Source: Paracoccus sp. (in: a-proteobacteria)
GTDB lineage: Bacteria; Pseudomonadota; Alphaproteobacteria; Rhodobacterales; Rhodobacteraceae
NCBI GenBank assembly: GCA_030538425.1
Contig: JAUNTZ010000028.1
Span: 1 to 35,734 of the forward strand
Direction: 5' to 3'
DNA: 35,734 nucleotides
Shown: piece by piece, positions 18,401 to 25,984 of the stretch
How the letters are laid out: every line of letters starts with the position of its first letter
Numbering within the stretch: the first letter of the stretch is position 1
Notes under the pieces: generated by a model
Databases searched by the model: none
What the model was told of the DNA's origin: nothing
The model's input: the letters and a program-made list of their open reading frames with translations, nothing else
Program-made: the position numbers and the translations under genes

Positions 18401-18577
18401 GTTCAGCGCGTGACCGATATGCAGGCTGCCGGTGACATTGGGCGGCGGGATCACCACGGAAAAGGTCTCGGCCCCCGGCTGCGCATTCGCACCCGCCGCG
18501 AATGCCCCCATCGCCTCCCACTCGGAAATGATGCGGGCCTCGGCCCCGGCTGCGTCGAAACTCTTGTCCATGGTCAT
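15482..18577 (-). CDS. valS: Valyl-tRNA synthetase
   Basis: A 1031-residue class I synthetase charging tRNA-Val. HIGH is at residues 53-56 within [14 protein letters not shown] and KMSKS begins at 684 ([15 protein letters not shown]). An editing domain lies between, followed by a helical anticodon-binding domain and a C-terminal coiled coil ([19 protein letters not shown]). It is about 80 residues longer than E. coli ValRS. Extra residues precede KMSKS, in a stretch rich in acidic and Ala residues near 510-590 (for example [20 protein letters not shown]). The start MTMDKS follows GGGGAAAA. The MFS gene lies 57 bases upstream on the same strand. Confidence 0.98.
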   Translation of the reverse strand: MTMDKSFDAAGAEARIISEWEAMGAFAAGANAQPGAETFSVVIPPPNVTGSLHIGHALNNTLQDILVRWHRMRGFDVLWQPGQDHAGIATQMVVERKLQAEGKPARAAWDRRDFEAEIWKWKAESGGTIIEQLKRLGASCDWSRNAFTMSGAPNAPAGEEGNFHDAVIRVFVDLYNKGIIYRGKRLVNWDPHFETAISDLEVENREVAGHMWHFKYPLAGGETYEYVERDVDGNVTLRETRDYISIATTRPETMLGDGAVAVHPDDARYAPIVGKLVEIPVGPKEHRRLIPIITDEYPDPDFGSGAVKITGAHDFNDYAVAIRNNIPLYALMDGRARMREDGLPYAESAAIATRAARGEDVGDVSNVNLVPDELRGLDRMDARAVVVDEITAEGLAVTFLHKSIDKETGAEHLERRPLVDSKPIMQPFGDRSGVVIEPMLTDQWFVDTRKIVGPALEAVREGRTRILPEQHEKVYFHWLENIEPWTISRQLWWGHQIPVWYGLDLEGGSYRDDEGDGQVDPAEMFRLLNEDRLVRPGEIHRCAPDFAGVQGLFADELGAQPAPISGARVIEVADRDEAVRAFAAGLAEYQVSGDPGAIVYPLWRDPDVLDTWFSSGLWPIGTMGWPQDTEELRKYFPTDVLITGFDIIFFWVARMMMMQLAVVGEIPFHTVYVHGLVRDEKGAKMSKSKGNVIDPLTLIDQFGADPLRFTLTSMAAMGRDPKLGPKHVEANRNFVTKLWNATRFAEMNGVRGGGDRPAPAHVTNRWIIGEVARIRQATDEALSAYRFNDAANGLYAFVWGKVCDWYVEFAKPLFDGEHADETRATMGWVLDQCYTLLHPIMPFVTEELWRLTGDRAKMLVHGDWPEYGAELIDADADRQMNWVISVIENIRSARAQMGVPAGARLDLIVTEADDAAREALAGNAPLIERLARTNPPRDGEAGRGSLQVGASGASFALPIGDVIDVGAETARLQKAEAKLAKDADGLRKRLDNPRFVENAELEVIEETRAKLDDLDAELARLRAGLAQLAAM

Positions 18578-18634
18578 CGGTCATTTTCCCCGTGTTTGGG
18601 TCGCAATTAGCGCAGAGGGCCGCCAAGGCCAAGA

Positions 18635-19843
18635 CTATTGCACATGGGCCAGCCGCAACGCCATCGCCGCACCCACGGCCGAAAGCAGCCCCAGCATGAC
18701 CAGAACCGCCGCAGGCCCGGTCACGCTGGCGATGATGCCAAAGGCGCCGCCCGCCAGCAGCACCGCGCCCAAGGCTGTGTTCGCAAGCGCGGTCCATGCG
18801 GCGCGGTTTTCGTCATTGGTCATGTCGGTCAGGTGCAGCTTGCGCGCCATCCGCACGCCCTGATAGCCGCATTGGCTGACAAAGACAGCGATTGCCGCGC
18901 CCCAGACGCCGCCCGGTATCTGCCCCGCAAGTCCTGTGGTCCCCGTCGCGATCAGCGCCGCGCCCGCCAGCCCGCCCGAGGCCGCCAGCGCCACCCGGCT
19001 TGAGCGATCCGAGAGCCTGCCCCAGAACCATGAGGCCAGCACCGCCGCCAGCGTCGAGGCCAGATAAAGCGGCCCAAGCTGATCCAGCGCACCGCGCCCC
19101 TCTGCCGCCGCCAGCATGACGATAAAGGGCGGCGCAAAGGCGGTCGCGGCCAATGCGGCGCGGGTCGCGATGAACAGCCGCAGCTCTGCATTGTCGCGCA
19201 ACGGATGCCACAGCGCGGCCAGTTTGTCCGGGGCCGGGTTGGCCTGCGGCGTCTCATCCAGCCGCAGAAACAGCACAGCCCCCGCAATCAGCGCAAGCCC
19301 CGCCACCGCCAGCATCGCCGACAGACTGCCCGGAGTAAGTGAGACCACCCCCGCCGCCAGCGCCGCCGCCGCCAGAAAACCCGCGCCCGCGCCGATACTG
19401 GCGGCCAGCCCGCTGACATGGCCGCGCCGCCCCTTCGGCACGGTGCGGGCCAGCGCATCCTTATGGGCCAGCGACCCCGCCGCCCGCGCCAATGCCAGCA
19501 CGGATAGCGCGGCCAGTATCGCAAGCCCCGCCGCCACGCCCGAGAGGGCCCAGCCCGCCAGCGCCATGCCAATCGCCGCCGCGCCCTGCGTCGCGGCACC
19601 CGCCGCCCAAACCCGCTTGCGCAGCTTTTGCGCCGCAATGCGCGGGGCCATCGCCAGTTGCGGCAGCAGGCTTCCGGCCTCACGCACCGGCACCAATGCG
19701 CCGATGATCCAAGCGGGCGCGCCCAGCGCCAGCAACAGTGAGGGCAGCACCAGTTTCGGATCAATCAGCGCATCGGCCAGCTTTTGCAGCGTCAGCGCGG
19801 CGATGTGGATTGCGCCGTTGCGCGGGGTTTCGCGTTCGCTCAT
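18635..19843 (-). CDS. MFS transporter
   Basis: A 402-residue integral membrane protein with about twelve hydrophobic segments in two halves. They are separated by a hydrophilic loop around residues 195-215 (LRLDETPQANPAPDKLAAL). Between early helices lies APRIAAQKLRKRVWAAG, a charged cytoplasmic loop typical of the superfamily, and WFWGRLSDRSSRVALAASG matches the loop 8-9 motif. The substrate cannot be predicted. The gene starts at an ATG at 19843, divergent from the serine hydrolase. Confidence 0.88.
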   Translation of the reverse strand: MSERETPRNGAIHIAALTLQKLADALIDPKLVLPSLLLALGAPAWIIGALVPVREAGSLLPQLAMAPRIAAQKLRKRVWAAGAATQGAAAIGMALAGWALSGVAAGLAILAALSVLALARAAGSLAHKDALARTVPKGRRGHVSGLAASIGAGAGFLAAAALAAGVVSLTPGSLSAMLAVAGLALIAGAVLFLRLDETPQANPAPDKLAALWHPLRDNAELRLFIATRAALAATAFAPPFIVMLAAAEGRGALDQLGPLYLASTLAAVLASWFWGRLSDRSSRVALAASGGLAGAALIATGTTGLAGQIPGGVWGAAIAVFVSQCGYQGVRMARKLHLTDMTNDENRAAWTALANTALGAVLLAGGAFGIIASVTGPAAVLVMLGLLSAVGAAMALRLAHVQ

Positions 19844-19936
19844 GGCGCGCAGGCTAGCGGCAGGGCGGGTGCGGTCAAGAGGGCGGGGGATGGCTTCGCC
19901 GCAATCTCGCAGCGGTCATATCGCTGTCACCGGGCC

Positions 19937-20977
19937 ATGCGACATAACGATATGGAGCAAGCGATCAAGGCAAGGCTGGCGCGGATCATCGACGAGGCGC
20001 ATTTCACCGGCGCCTCGGCGTCGGTCGCGTGGCGCGGGGGTGAGGCCCATGCGGGTGTCGGTGATCTGGACCCGGACCGGATGTTCTTTGCCGCCTCGGC
20101 AACCAAGCTTTGCGTGACCGCCCTGATGCTGCGCGGGGTCGCGCGTGGCTTGTGGCAACTGGACGATCCGGCGGTGCGGCATGGGCTGGATCTGCGCGGG
20201 CTGGCGGTCTGGCGGGGTGAGGATCTGGGCGCCAGCGTCACCTTGCGCGACCTGATGGCGCATACATCCGGCATTCCCGACTATATGCAGGCGACGGCAG
20301 GGCAGGGCGTGCTGGCCGATCTGGCTGCGGGGCGTGACCGGACGTTCGGTTATGACGATATGATCGGGATTGCGCGCGGGATTGGCGCGGTCGCGCGGCC
20401 CGGCGACCGGCGGCGGGCGCATTATTCAGACACCAATTATCAACTTCTCGGGCGGCTGATCGCGCAGGGCTTTGGCGCTGATTTCGCGGATCTGTGCCGC
20501 GACCAACTGTTTGCGCCGTTGGGGATGTCGGCCAGCTATATCTACACCAACCCCGATGACCGGCGCCCGGTCGCGCTGCGCTCTGGGCCGCGCGCGGTCG
20601 ATCTGCCGCTTGCGATGGCCTCGGTCGGGGCTGATGGCGGCATGGTCATGACAACGCAAGACGGGCTGCGTTTCGTGCAGGGTTTCTTTGGTGGGGCGCT
20701 GTTTGATCCGGGTGCCCTGGCCGCCTTGCAGGACTGGCGGCCGATGTTCTTTCCGCTGCAATATGGCACCGGGCTGATGCGGTTTTCGATGCCGTGGCTT
20801 TTGGCCGGGTTCCGCCAGATCCCGCCAATGATCGGGCATAGCGGTGTCAACGGCACGATCCTGTTCGCGGTGCCGGATCAGGGCTTTTACATCGCCGCCA
20901 GCGTCAACCAGATCGCGCGCCGATCAACGGTTTATCGGCTGGCCATGGATCTTTGGGCGATGCAGGCCAGCCGATAG
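19937..20977 (+). CDS. Serine hydrolase, beta-lactamase class C / PBP4*-like family
   Basis: A 346-residue penicillin-binding fold hydrolase. The SxxK nucleophile motif is S54-A-T-K57. The second motif is YSD in HYSDTNYQLLGRLI, where Asp replaces the more usual Asn, and the third is HSG in IGHSGVNG. LRDLMAHTSGIPDY is also typical. There is no signal peptide, so it is probably cytoplasmic and more likely an esterase or peptidase than an antibiotic-degrading lactamase. The start could be 19937 or 19952; neither has a good ribosome site. It converges with the VOC gene. Confidence 0.9.
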   Translation: MRHNDMEQAIKARLARIIDEAHFTGASASVAWRGGEAHAGVGDLDPDRMFFAASATKLCVTALMLRGVARGLWQLDDPAVRHGLDLRGLAVWRGEDLGASVTLRDLMAHTSGIPDYMQATAGQGVLADLAAGRDRTFGYDDMIGIARGIGAVARPGDRRRAHYSDTNYQLLGRLIAQGFGADFADLCRDQLFAPLGMSASYIYTNPDDRRPVALRSGPRAVDLPLAMASVGADGGMVMTTQDGLRFVQGFFGGALFDPGALAALQDWRPMFFPLQYGTGLMRFSMPWLLAGFRQIPPMIGHSGVNGTILFAVPDQGFYIAASVNQIARRSTVYRLAMDLWAMQASR

Positions 20978-21017
20978 GTCAGGCCCTTGCGGGCCGCGCG
21001 CAGGTCGTCAGCTAAGG

Positions 21018-21794
21018 CTATTGTTCCGCCGAGACCGTCGCGAACCACGCGCCCTGATCGTCTTGCGCGATGATGATATAGGCGGGGCCGGGCACCTCAT
21101 GCGGGCCGTGATGGACATGCCCGCCTGCGGCGCGGATCGTCTCAGCCGTTTCCGAGGCCGTGCCGGTGGTGCCGAAATAGGGCAGCCAGTTCGGCACCGG
21201 CGCATCGCCAAGGCCCATCATTCCGCCGATTGAGCCGCCTCCGTGGTCGAACATCTGATAGGCGCCCATCTCGCCCATATCCATCGCCTCACCTTTGCGC
21301 CAGCCAAACAGATTCGCGTAAAAGGTGAAGGCGGTGGTGGGGTCGGTGGTCATCAGCTCCAGCCAGTTGCCGCGCCCCGCCGATTGCTGGTTCCACGCGC
21401 CCGAGCCTTCGGGGAATGGGGTCTCCATCGGCTCGGGTTGCAGCACACCGAACACGGCGCCTTGCGGGTCGCTCAGCACGGCAAAGCGGCCGGTTCCGGG
21501 GACGGCATCCGGCCCCATCAGAACCGCGCCGCCCGCCGCTGTCGTGGCCGCAGCGACTGCATCCGCGTCGTCGCTTGCGAAATAGACCGTCCAGCTGGGC
21601 GGGATATCCTGGCCGGCGTCCGGCACCATCACGCCCGCTACCGGCACCGGATCATCGCCCATATGGGCCAGATGATAGCCTTGCATCGGGCTGTCCGATA
21701 CCGTCCAGCCGAACAACCGGCCATAAAACGCGCCCGAGCGCGCGGGGTCGGAACTCGCCAGTTCGAACCAGCAGGGGAAACCGTGATCGCTCAT
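21018..21794 (-). CDS. VOC family protein with two tandem glyoxalase-like domains
   Basis: A 258-residue protein. Domain 1 (~5-120) begins CWFELASSDPARSGAFYGRLFGW and domain 2 (~135-255) begins NWLELMTTDPTTAFTFYANLFGW; each repeats the beta-alpha-beta-beta-beta module of the vicinal oxygen chelate fold. Potential metal ligands are a Glu in WFELAS/WLELMT and a Glu-like position at the domain ends, but the activity (glyoxalase, dioxygenase or binding protein) is not determinable. It is the last gene of a three-gene cluster, 19 bases after the PhnB-like gene. Confidence 0.9.
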   Translation of the reverse strand: MSDHGFPCWFELASSDPARSGAFYGRLFGWTVSDSPMQGYHLAHMGDDPVPVAGVMVPDAGQDIPPSWTVYFASDDADAVAAATTAAGGAVLMGPDAVPGTGRFAVLSDPQGAVFGVLQPEPMETPFPEGSGAWNQQSAGRGNWLELMTTDPTTAFTFYANLFGWRKGEAMDMGEMGAYQMFDHGGGSIGGMMGLGDAPVPNWLPYFGTTGTASETAETIRAAGGHVHHGPHEVPGPAYIIIAQDDQGAWFATVSAEQ

Positions 21795-21813
21795 TGTCGT
21801 GATCCTTTTTTGC

Positions 21814-22233
21814 TCATGCGGGTTGGGTGCCGATCATCCATGCCGTGCCGAAGCGGTCGCGGCACATGCCGAAACCGTCGGCGAAAAAGGTTTGTCCGAA
21901 GGGCATGGTGATCTGGCCGCCTTGGGACAGCGCGTCAAACAGCGCCTGTGCCTCACCCCGGTCGGCCCGCCAGATGCTGATCGAGACACCGGCCTGACGG
22001 GTGCCGCCGAATTGCGGCGGCATATCCGCGCCCATCAGCGCCGAGCCATCGGGCAGGGCAAGGCGGGCATGCATGACCCAGTTGCGCTGATCCTCGGGCA
22101 GGTCGGGCATCGACGGATCTGGCGGCGCATCGGAAAAGCGCATCAGTTCGACCGAGCCGCCAAACAGCTCGGCATAGCGGGCCATCGCATCGGCGCATTC
22201 GCCCTGAAATGAGAGATAGGGGATGAACTGCAT
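21814..22233 (-). CDS. PhnB-like VOC family protein
   Basis: A 139-residue single-domain protein of the PhnB/3-demethylubiquinone-methyltransferase-like group. It begins MQFIPYLSFQGECADAMARYAELFGG, with WVMHARLALPDGSALMGAD and the terminal FFADGFGMCRDRFGTAWMIG, all typical. Function is unproven in most members. It is separated by eight bases from the DUF1428 gene upstream and is presumably co-transcribed. Confidence 0.92.
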   Translation of the reverse strand: MQFIPYLSFQGECADAMARYAELFGGSVELMRFSDAPPDPSMPDLPEDQRNWVMHARLALPDGSALMGADMPPQFGGTRQAGVSISIWRADRGEAQALFDALSQGGQITMPFGQTFFADGFGMCRDRFGTAWMIGTQPA

Positions 22234-22241
22234 GGCGACCT

Positions 22242-22970
22242 CTAGGCGCGTTCGTCAAGGATGATGGAGAACCCGCCCCAGAACATGCGCATCCCGTCAA
22301 ACGGCATCTGAGCGTGCTGATGCTGGCCCGCCTCATGTTCGGCCTGCATCGCCTGCGCGGCGCGGTCACAGGTCGCGCGGTCGGGCCATGCGATCCATGA
22401 AAAGAGCGGCACCTCATCACCCTGCGCCTGCGCGGCCTTGTAGAAATCGGTCAGCGTGCCGTGCGGCACGTCCTCACCCCAGCATTCGACCTGATGGGTG
22501 GCGCCGTGGCCTTCGAACATGGGCAGGGCGGCCTCGGCCATCTCGATATAGGATTGCTTGTTCGCTGCGGGCACGGCCAGCACGAAACCCTGAAGCCAGT
22601 TTCCCTCCGCCGCGCCGCGTTCCACGATGGGCGCAAAGCCGCCCCAGAACATGCGCCGCCCGTCATAGGGCATCTGCTCCATCGCGGCCAGTTCGGGCTG
22701 CGCCTCAGACATGATCTTGGCCCAGGCGGCATCACAAGTCGCCCGATCCGGCCAGACGGTGAAGGAAAAGACCGGAACCTCACCGTCTTCGGCCTGTATG
22801 GCGCGCCAGAAATCGGTCTGCTGGCCGTGGGGGATGTCCTCACCCCATGCCTCAACCTGACGCAACGCGCCGTGGCGGGCGAACATGGGCCAGACGGCGC
22901 GGGCATGGGCGATGAAGGCGTCCTTGTTCGCGGCGGGGACGGGGGTGACGGTGCCGGTGATGTAGGTCAT
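22242..22970 (-). CDS. Internally duplicated DUF1428 protein
   Basis: A 242-residue protein made of two head-to-tail DUF1428 domains (ABM-like ferredoxin fold), each ~118 residues and ending in a closely related motif: MPYDGRRMFWGGF in the first and MPFDGMRMFWGGF in the second. Single-domain DUF1428 proteins are about 118 residues, so this is an internal duplication. VEAWGEDIPHG and VECWGEDVPHG repeat likewise. A strong GAGGAGGATCAG ribosome site precedes the ATG at 22970. It is the first gene of a VOC cluster divergent from the HxlR regulator, suggesting that regulator controls it. The biochemical role is unknown. Confidence 0.92.
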   Translation of the reverse strand: MTYITGTVTPVPAANKDAFIAHARAVWPMFARHGALRQVEAWGEDIPHGQQTDFWRAIQAEDGEVPVFSFTVWPDRATCDAAWAKIMSEAQPELAAMEQMPYDGRRMFWGGFAPIVERGAAEGNWLQGFVLAVPAANKQSYIEMAEAALPMFEGHGATHQVECWGEDVPHGTLTDFYKAAQAQGDEVPLFSWIAWPDRATCDRAAQAMQAEHEAGQHQHAQMPFDGMRMFWGGFSIILDERA

Positions 22971-23009
22971 CTGATCCTCCTCGAATCGGCTGATAAGGGG
23001 ATGGTGCCG

Positions 23010-23032
23010 GTTGCAGTATGAAAAAGCAACTG
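23010..23032. promoter_or_regulatory. Candidate operator in the HxlR/DUF1428 divergent gap
   Basis: GTTGC (23010-23014) and GCAAC (23026-23030) form an inverted repeat, overlapped by CAGT (23014-23017) and ACTG (23029-23032). It lies in the 72-base gap between the divergent DUF1428 and hxlR-like genes, where an autoregulating HxlR protein would be expected to bind. The arms are short, so this is tentative. Confidence 0.35.
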
Positions 23033-23042
23033 ATATGTTCTC

Positions 23043-23672
23043 ATGATGAATGAACCGGCCAAACTTCGCTATGATCAGGGCTGCCTTGGCGCCCATGCGC
23101 TGAATGCGGTGGGGGATCGTTGGGCGCTGCTGGTGGTGCGCGAGCTGATGTTCCGGCCCAAGCGGTTTCAGGAAATCCGCGCCGGGCTGCCCGATGTGAC
23201 GGCGGCGGTGCTGACCACGCGGCTGCGCCAGTTGCAGGGCGCGGGCATCGTGGTGGCAGAGGCGGGGGCCTATGCGCTCACGCCATTGGGGCAGGGGCTG
23301 CTGCCGGTGCTGATCTCGCTTTGCGTCTGGGCGCTGCGCCTGCCGGGGCATGACCCGCTTCGCTTCATCAGCCCAAGCGCGCTGATGATCTCAATGCTGT
23401 CAACGCAAGCCCCCGGCGCGGGGCGATTCGTGATCGGGTTCGATATGGGTGAGCGGTTCACCGCGCGCATGGATGGCGATTTGCGGATTACCGCCGGGAC
23501 CGATGCGGATGAGGGCGCGGTTCTGCACGGCACCGGCAACCATCTGGCGGCGGCGGTTTACGGCTGTGCCTCGCTGGATTTGCTGGAGCAACAGGGCTTT
23601 CTCAGCGTCACCGGCGACCGGGCGGCGGCGCAGGATTTTGTCGCGCATTTCTCTTTGTTGCCGAAGCCATAG
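23043..23672 (+). CDS. HxlR-family winged-helix transcriptional regulator
   Basis: A 209-residue protein. Residues ~10-100 are an HxlR winged helix: CLGAHALNAVGDRWALLVVREL, RFQEIRAGLPDVTAAVLTTRL as recognition region, and a YALTPLGQGLLPVL wing end. The C-terminal ~100 residues carry an SCP2-like fold seen in longer HxlR proteins (FVIGFDMGERFTARMDGD), perhaps a ligand sensor. It starts with two consecutive ATGs at 23043 and lacks an obvious ribosome site. It is divergent from the DUF1428-VOC-VOC cluster, its likely target by position. Confidence 0.92.
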   Translation: MMNEPAKLRYDQGCLGAHALNAVGDRWALLVVRELMFRPKRFQEIRAGLPDVTAAVLTTRLRQLQGAGIVVAEAGAYALTPLGQGLLPVLISLCVWALRLPGHDPLRFISPSALMISMLSTQAPGAGRFVIGFDMGERFTARMDGDLRITAGTDADEGAVLHGTGNHLAAAVYGCASLDLLEQQGFLSVTGDRAAAQDFVAHFSLLPKP

Positions 23673-23685
23673 TTTGCACATCGGC

Positions 23686-23760
23686 GCGGTTTCCGGTTAG
23701 GTTCGCATCACCGCTTTACCGGGCCGCAGGGAACGATTATCGCCCGCGCAACTTGTCTCG
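23686..23760 (+). ncRNA. Candidate structured leader RNA (speF-like) of the decarboxylase gene
   Basis: Upstream of the decarboxylase start, GCGGT (23686-23690) pairs with ACCGC (23710-23714) and CCGGT (23693-23697) with ACCGG (23718-23722). The two stems interleave as an H-type pseudoknot. GTTTCC (23689-23694) could alternatively pair with GGGAAC (23729-23734). Alphaproteobacterial ornithine decarboxylase genes are known to carry a conserved speF leader; the location fits, but I cannot verify the match to that model. There is no T-run, so it is not a terminator of the hxlR-like gene. Confidence 0.5.
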
Positions 23761-23782
23761 GGACATAAAGGAAAGGACCGCC

Positions 23783-24925
23783 ATGACGGACGCAACGACG
23801 GTCTGGGACAACCCCGCCGACATCATTCGCAAGACCAGGCCGCAGAACCCGGTCATGGCCTTTGCGCCCTCGGTTCTGGCTGAGACGGCGCGGCGCTTTC
23901 TGGACGGGTTTCCGGGCCTTGTGACCTATGCGGTCAAGTCGAACCCCGACGAAGAGGTGATCCGCACGCTGCTGAAGGCCGGGGTGACGGGCTTTGACGT
24001 GGCCTCACCGTTTGAGATCGACCTGATCGGGCGAATGGCGCCTCTGGCCGCGCGCCACTACCACAACCCGGTCCGTTCGCGGCGTGAGATCGAACATGCC
24101 GTCGCTGCGGGCATCACCTCATGGTCGGTCGACAGCCAGTCCGAGCTGGACAAGCTGTTCGAGCTGGTCCCGCCCGAGGGCTGTGAGATCTCTCCGCGAT
24201 TCACCTTGCCGGTGACGGGCGCGATCTATGATTTCGGCTCAAAATTCGGGGCGACGGTCGAATGCGCCGCCGAATATCTCCATCAGGTGCAGGCGCGCGG
24301 CTATATCCCCTCGCTGACCTTTCACCCCGGCACGCAATGCACGGACCCTGCGGCATGGGAAACCTATATCCGCACCGCTTACGATATCTGCGATGCGGCG
24401 GGGGTGACGGCGCGGCGGCTGAATGTCGGCGGCGGCTTTCCCTCGCACCGCGTCCACGGCATCGCGCCCGATCTTGAGGCGATTTTCGGCCTGATCGACC
24501 GGGTTACCACCGAAACCTTCGGCACCCGCCGCCCCGAACTGGTCTGTGAGCCGGGCCGGGGGCTGTGCGCCGATGCGTTCTCGCTGATCACCTGCGTGAA
24601 GGCAGTGCGCGATGGCGGGCATGTGTTCCTCAATGACGGGGTGTATGGCGGGCTGACCGAGTTGCCGATGGTCGGCAATCTGGAACGACTTGAGGTGCTG
24701 ACCCCCGAGGGCCTGCCGCGCGACGGAGCCGAGCAGGGCCGCGCCGTCTTTGGCCCGACCTGCGATTCGGTGGACCGTCTGCCCGGTGAGCTGACCCTGC
24801 CCGCCAATATCGAGGAAGGCGATTACGTCATTTTCCACGGTGCGGGGGCCTATTCGGTAGTGACGAACACGCGCTTTAACGGCTTTGGCGAGATGGAGCG
24901 CGCGACCGTCAACGCCCTTGAGTGA
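23783..24925 (+). CDS. Ornithine decarboxylase-type (fold III PLP) decarboxylase
   Basis: A 380-residue alanine-racemase-fold decarboxylase, probably converting ornithine (or lysine) to a diamine for polyamine synthesis. The PLP Lys is K52 in YAVKSNP. Other motifs are FDVASPFEI, ISPRFTLPV, SLTFHPGTQ, the phosphate loop LNVGGGFP, CEPGRG, and FGPTCDSVD, whose Cys and Asp complete the active site across the dimer. The start at 23783 follows AAAGGAAAGGA. The substrate is inferred from motif order; a lysine/ornithine dual enzyme or carboxynorspermidine-type enzyme is possible. A potential leader RNA lies directly upstream. Confidence 0.9.
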   Translation: MTDATTVWDNPADIIRKTRPQNPVMAFAPSVLAETARRFLDGFPGLVTYAVKSNPDEEVIRTLLKAGVTGFDVASPFEIDLIGRMAPLAARHYHNPVRSRREIEHAVAAGITSWSVDSQSELDKLFELVPPEGCEISPRFTLPVTGAIYDFGSKFGATVECAAEYLHQVQARGYIPSLTFHPGTQCTDPAAWETYIRTAYDICDAAGVTARRLNVGGGFPSHRVHGIAPDLEAIFGLIDRVTTETFGTRRPELVCEPGRGLCADAFSLITCVKAVRDGGHVFLNDGVYGGLTELPMVGNLERLEVLTPEGLPRDGAEQGRAVFGPTCDSVDRLPGELTLPANIEEGDYVIFHGAGAYSVVTNTRFNGFGEMERATVNALE

Positions 24926-24936
24926 TTAACGAAATG

Positions 24937-24963
24937 TCAGCGAATCCGTGCCAGACTCGCTGA
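24937..24963 (+). promoter_or_regulatory. Inverted repeat abutting the DUF2235 start codon
   Basis: TCAGCGA (24937-24943) and TCGCTGA (24957-24963) are perfectly complementary. The hairpin would end one base before the ATG at 24965 and replace the place where a ribosome site would be. It could dampen translation, end the decarboxylase mRNA, or be an operator. Confidence 0.4.
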
Positions 24964-24964
24964 T

Positions 24965-25984
24965 ATGGCTCGCCCAAGCATCACCCATGTCGTGCTGATC
25001 GACGGCACTTTCGCCTCGCTGATGCAGGGGCGGCACAGCAATATCGGCCGCATCTATCGCCTGCTGCGCAGGCTGCGCGGGCCGCTGCGGCTGCATTATT
25101 CGGCGGGCCAGCAATGGGAGGTCTGGCGCGATCTGCCGCGCATCGCGGGCGGCGAGGGGGTCGCGCGGCGGATCATCGCGGCCTATGGCTGGCTGGCCGG
25201 GTCGTGGCGGCCCGGCGACCGGATCTTTCTGTTCGGCTATTCGCGCGGCGCCTTCGCGGTGCGCTCACTTGCCGGGATGATCGGGCGGGTCGGGCTGCTT
25301 CGCCCGGACGCCGCGATCGAACGCAATATCACCCGCGCCTGGGCGCATTACCGCGACCCCGACCTGCCGGGGCTTGAGATGTTCCGCGATGCCCATTGTG
25401 AGGCTGAGGTGCCGGTCGATCTGGTCGGGGTGTTTGAAACGGTGATGGCTCTGGGCGTGCGCCTGCCGGTCCTGTGGATGCTGACCGAGCCGAGGTTTCG
25501 CTTTCACGATCAACGGCTTGGCGTGAATGTGCGGCGCGGTGCGCAGGCCCTTGCGCTGGATGAGACCCGCGCGGTGTTCCAGCCGATCCTCTGGGCGGGC
25601 GATGATCAGGGCCGCGTGCGGCAGATGTGGTTCAGGGGCGCCCATGCCGATATCGGCGGCCAGCTGAGCGGGTTTGAGCCCGCGCGACCGCTGGCCGATA
25701 TTCCGCTTGGCTGGATGCTGGAACAGGCCGAAAGCGCGGGTCTGCCCCTGCCCACGGGCTGGCGCGCGGGCTTGGCCTGCGACGCGTCAGCGCCATCGGT
25801 CGGCAGCTGGCGCGGCTGGGGCAAGGCCTTCCTCGCCCGAGCCCCCCGCATCGCCGGCCACGACCCCTCCGAACAGATCCACCCCACCGCGCTACCCTAT
25901 CGCGGCCGCGCGGTGCTGACGGGTGAGTTGGCGGAGCTGGTCGCGGGCGGGGGTATGGGCGGTTCGGCGGGGCGGGCGGTTTAG
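24965..25984 (+). CDS. DUF2235 (Tle1-like catalytic domain) putative alpha/beta hydrolase
   Basis: A 339-residue protein with the DUF2235 signatures: LIDGT at residues 11-15, the nucleophile elbow GYSRGAFAVRSLAG with Ser93, LVGVFETV, and the late WFRGAHADIGG carrying the catalytic-type Asp. The domain occurs in type VI secretion phospholipase effectors (Tle1) and in many cytosolic proteins of unknown role. There is no signal peptide, no VgrG or PAAR gene nearby and no adjacent immunity gene, so an effector role is not supported. It starts 39 bases after the decarboxylase with no visible ribosome site; the start is fixed by LIDGT lying so close to it. Confidence 0.85.
   Translation: MARPSITHVVLIDGTFASLMQGRHSNIGRIYRLLRRLRGPLRLHYSAGQQWEVWRDLPRIAGGEGVARRIIAAYGWLAGSWRPGDRIFLFGYSRGAFAVRSLAGMIGRVGLLRPDAAIERNITRAWAHYRDPDLPGLEMFRDAHCEAEVPVDLVGVFETVMALGVRLPVLWMLTEPRFRFHDQRLGVNVRRGAQALALDETRAVFQPILWAGDDQGRVRQMWFRGAHADIGGQLSGFEPARPLADIPLGWMLEQAESAGLPLPTGWRAGLACDASAPSVGSWRGWGKAFLARAPRIAGHDPSEQIHPTALPYRGRAVLTGELAELVAGGGMGGSAGRAV

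Noticed and set aside
15260-18610. Very long open frame antisense to valS
   Set aside because: High-GC genes often leave open antisense frames; this one is rich in Arg, His, Gln and Pro and has no family similarity, while the minus strand clearly encodes ValRS.
19937-20977. Antibiotic-resistance beta-lactamase
   Set aside because: No signal peptide and a YSD second motif; it fits the broad serine hydrolase family better.
20982-20995. GGCCC-TTGC-GGGCC stem between convergent genes as a terminator
   Set aside because: Only five base pairs and no T-run, so a terminator call is not supported.
24965-25984. Type VI secretion effector
   Set aside because: No VgrG, PAAR, Hcp or immunity gene nearby; DUF2235 alone is not sufficient.
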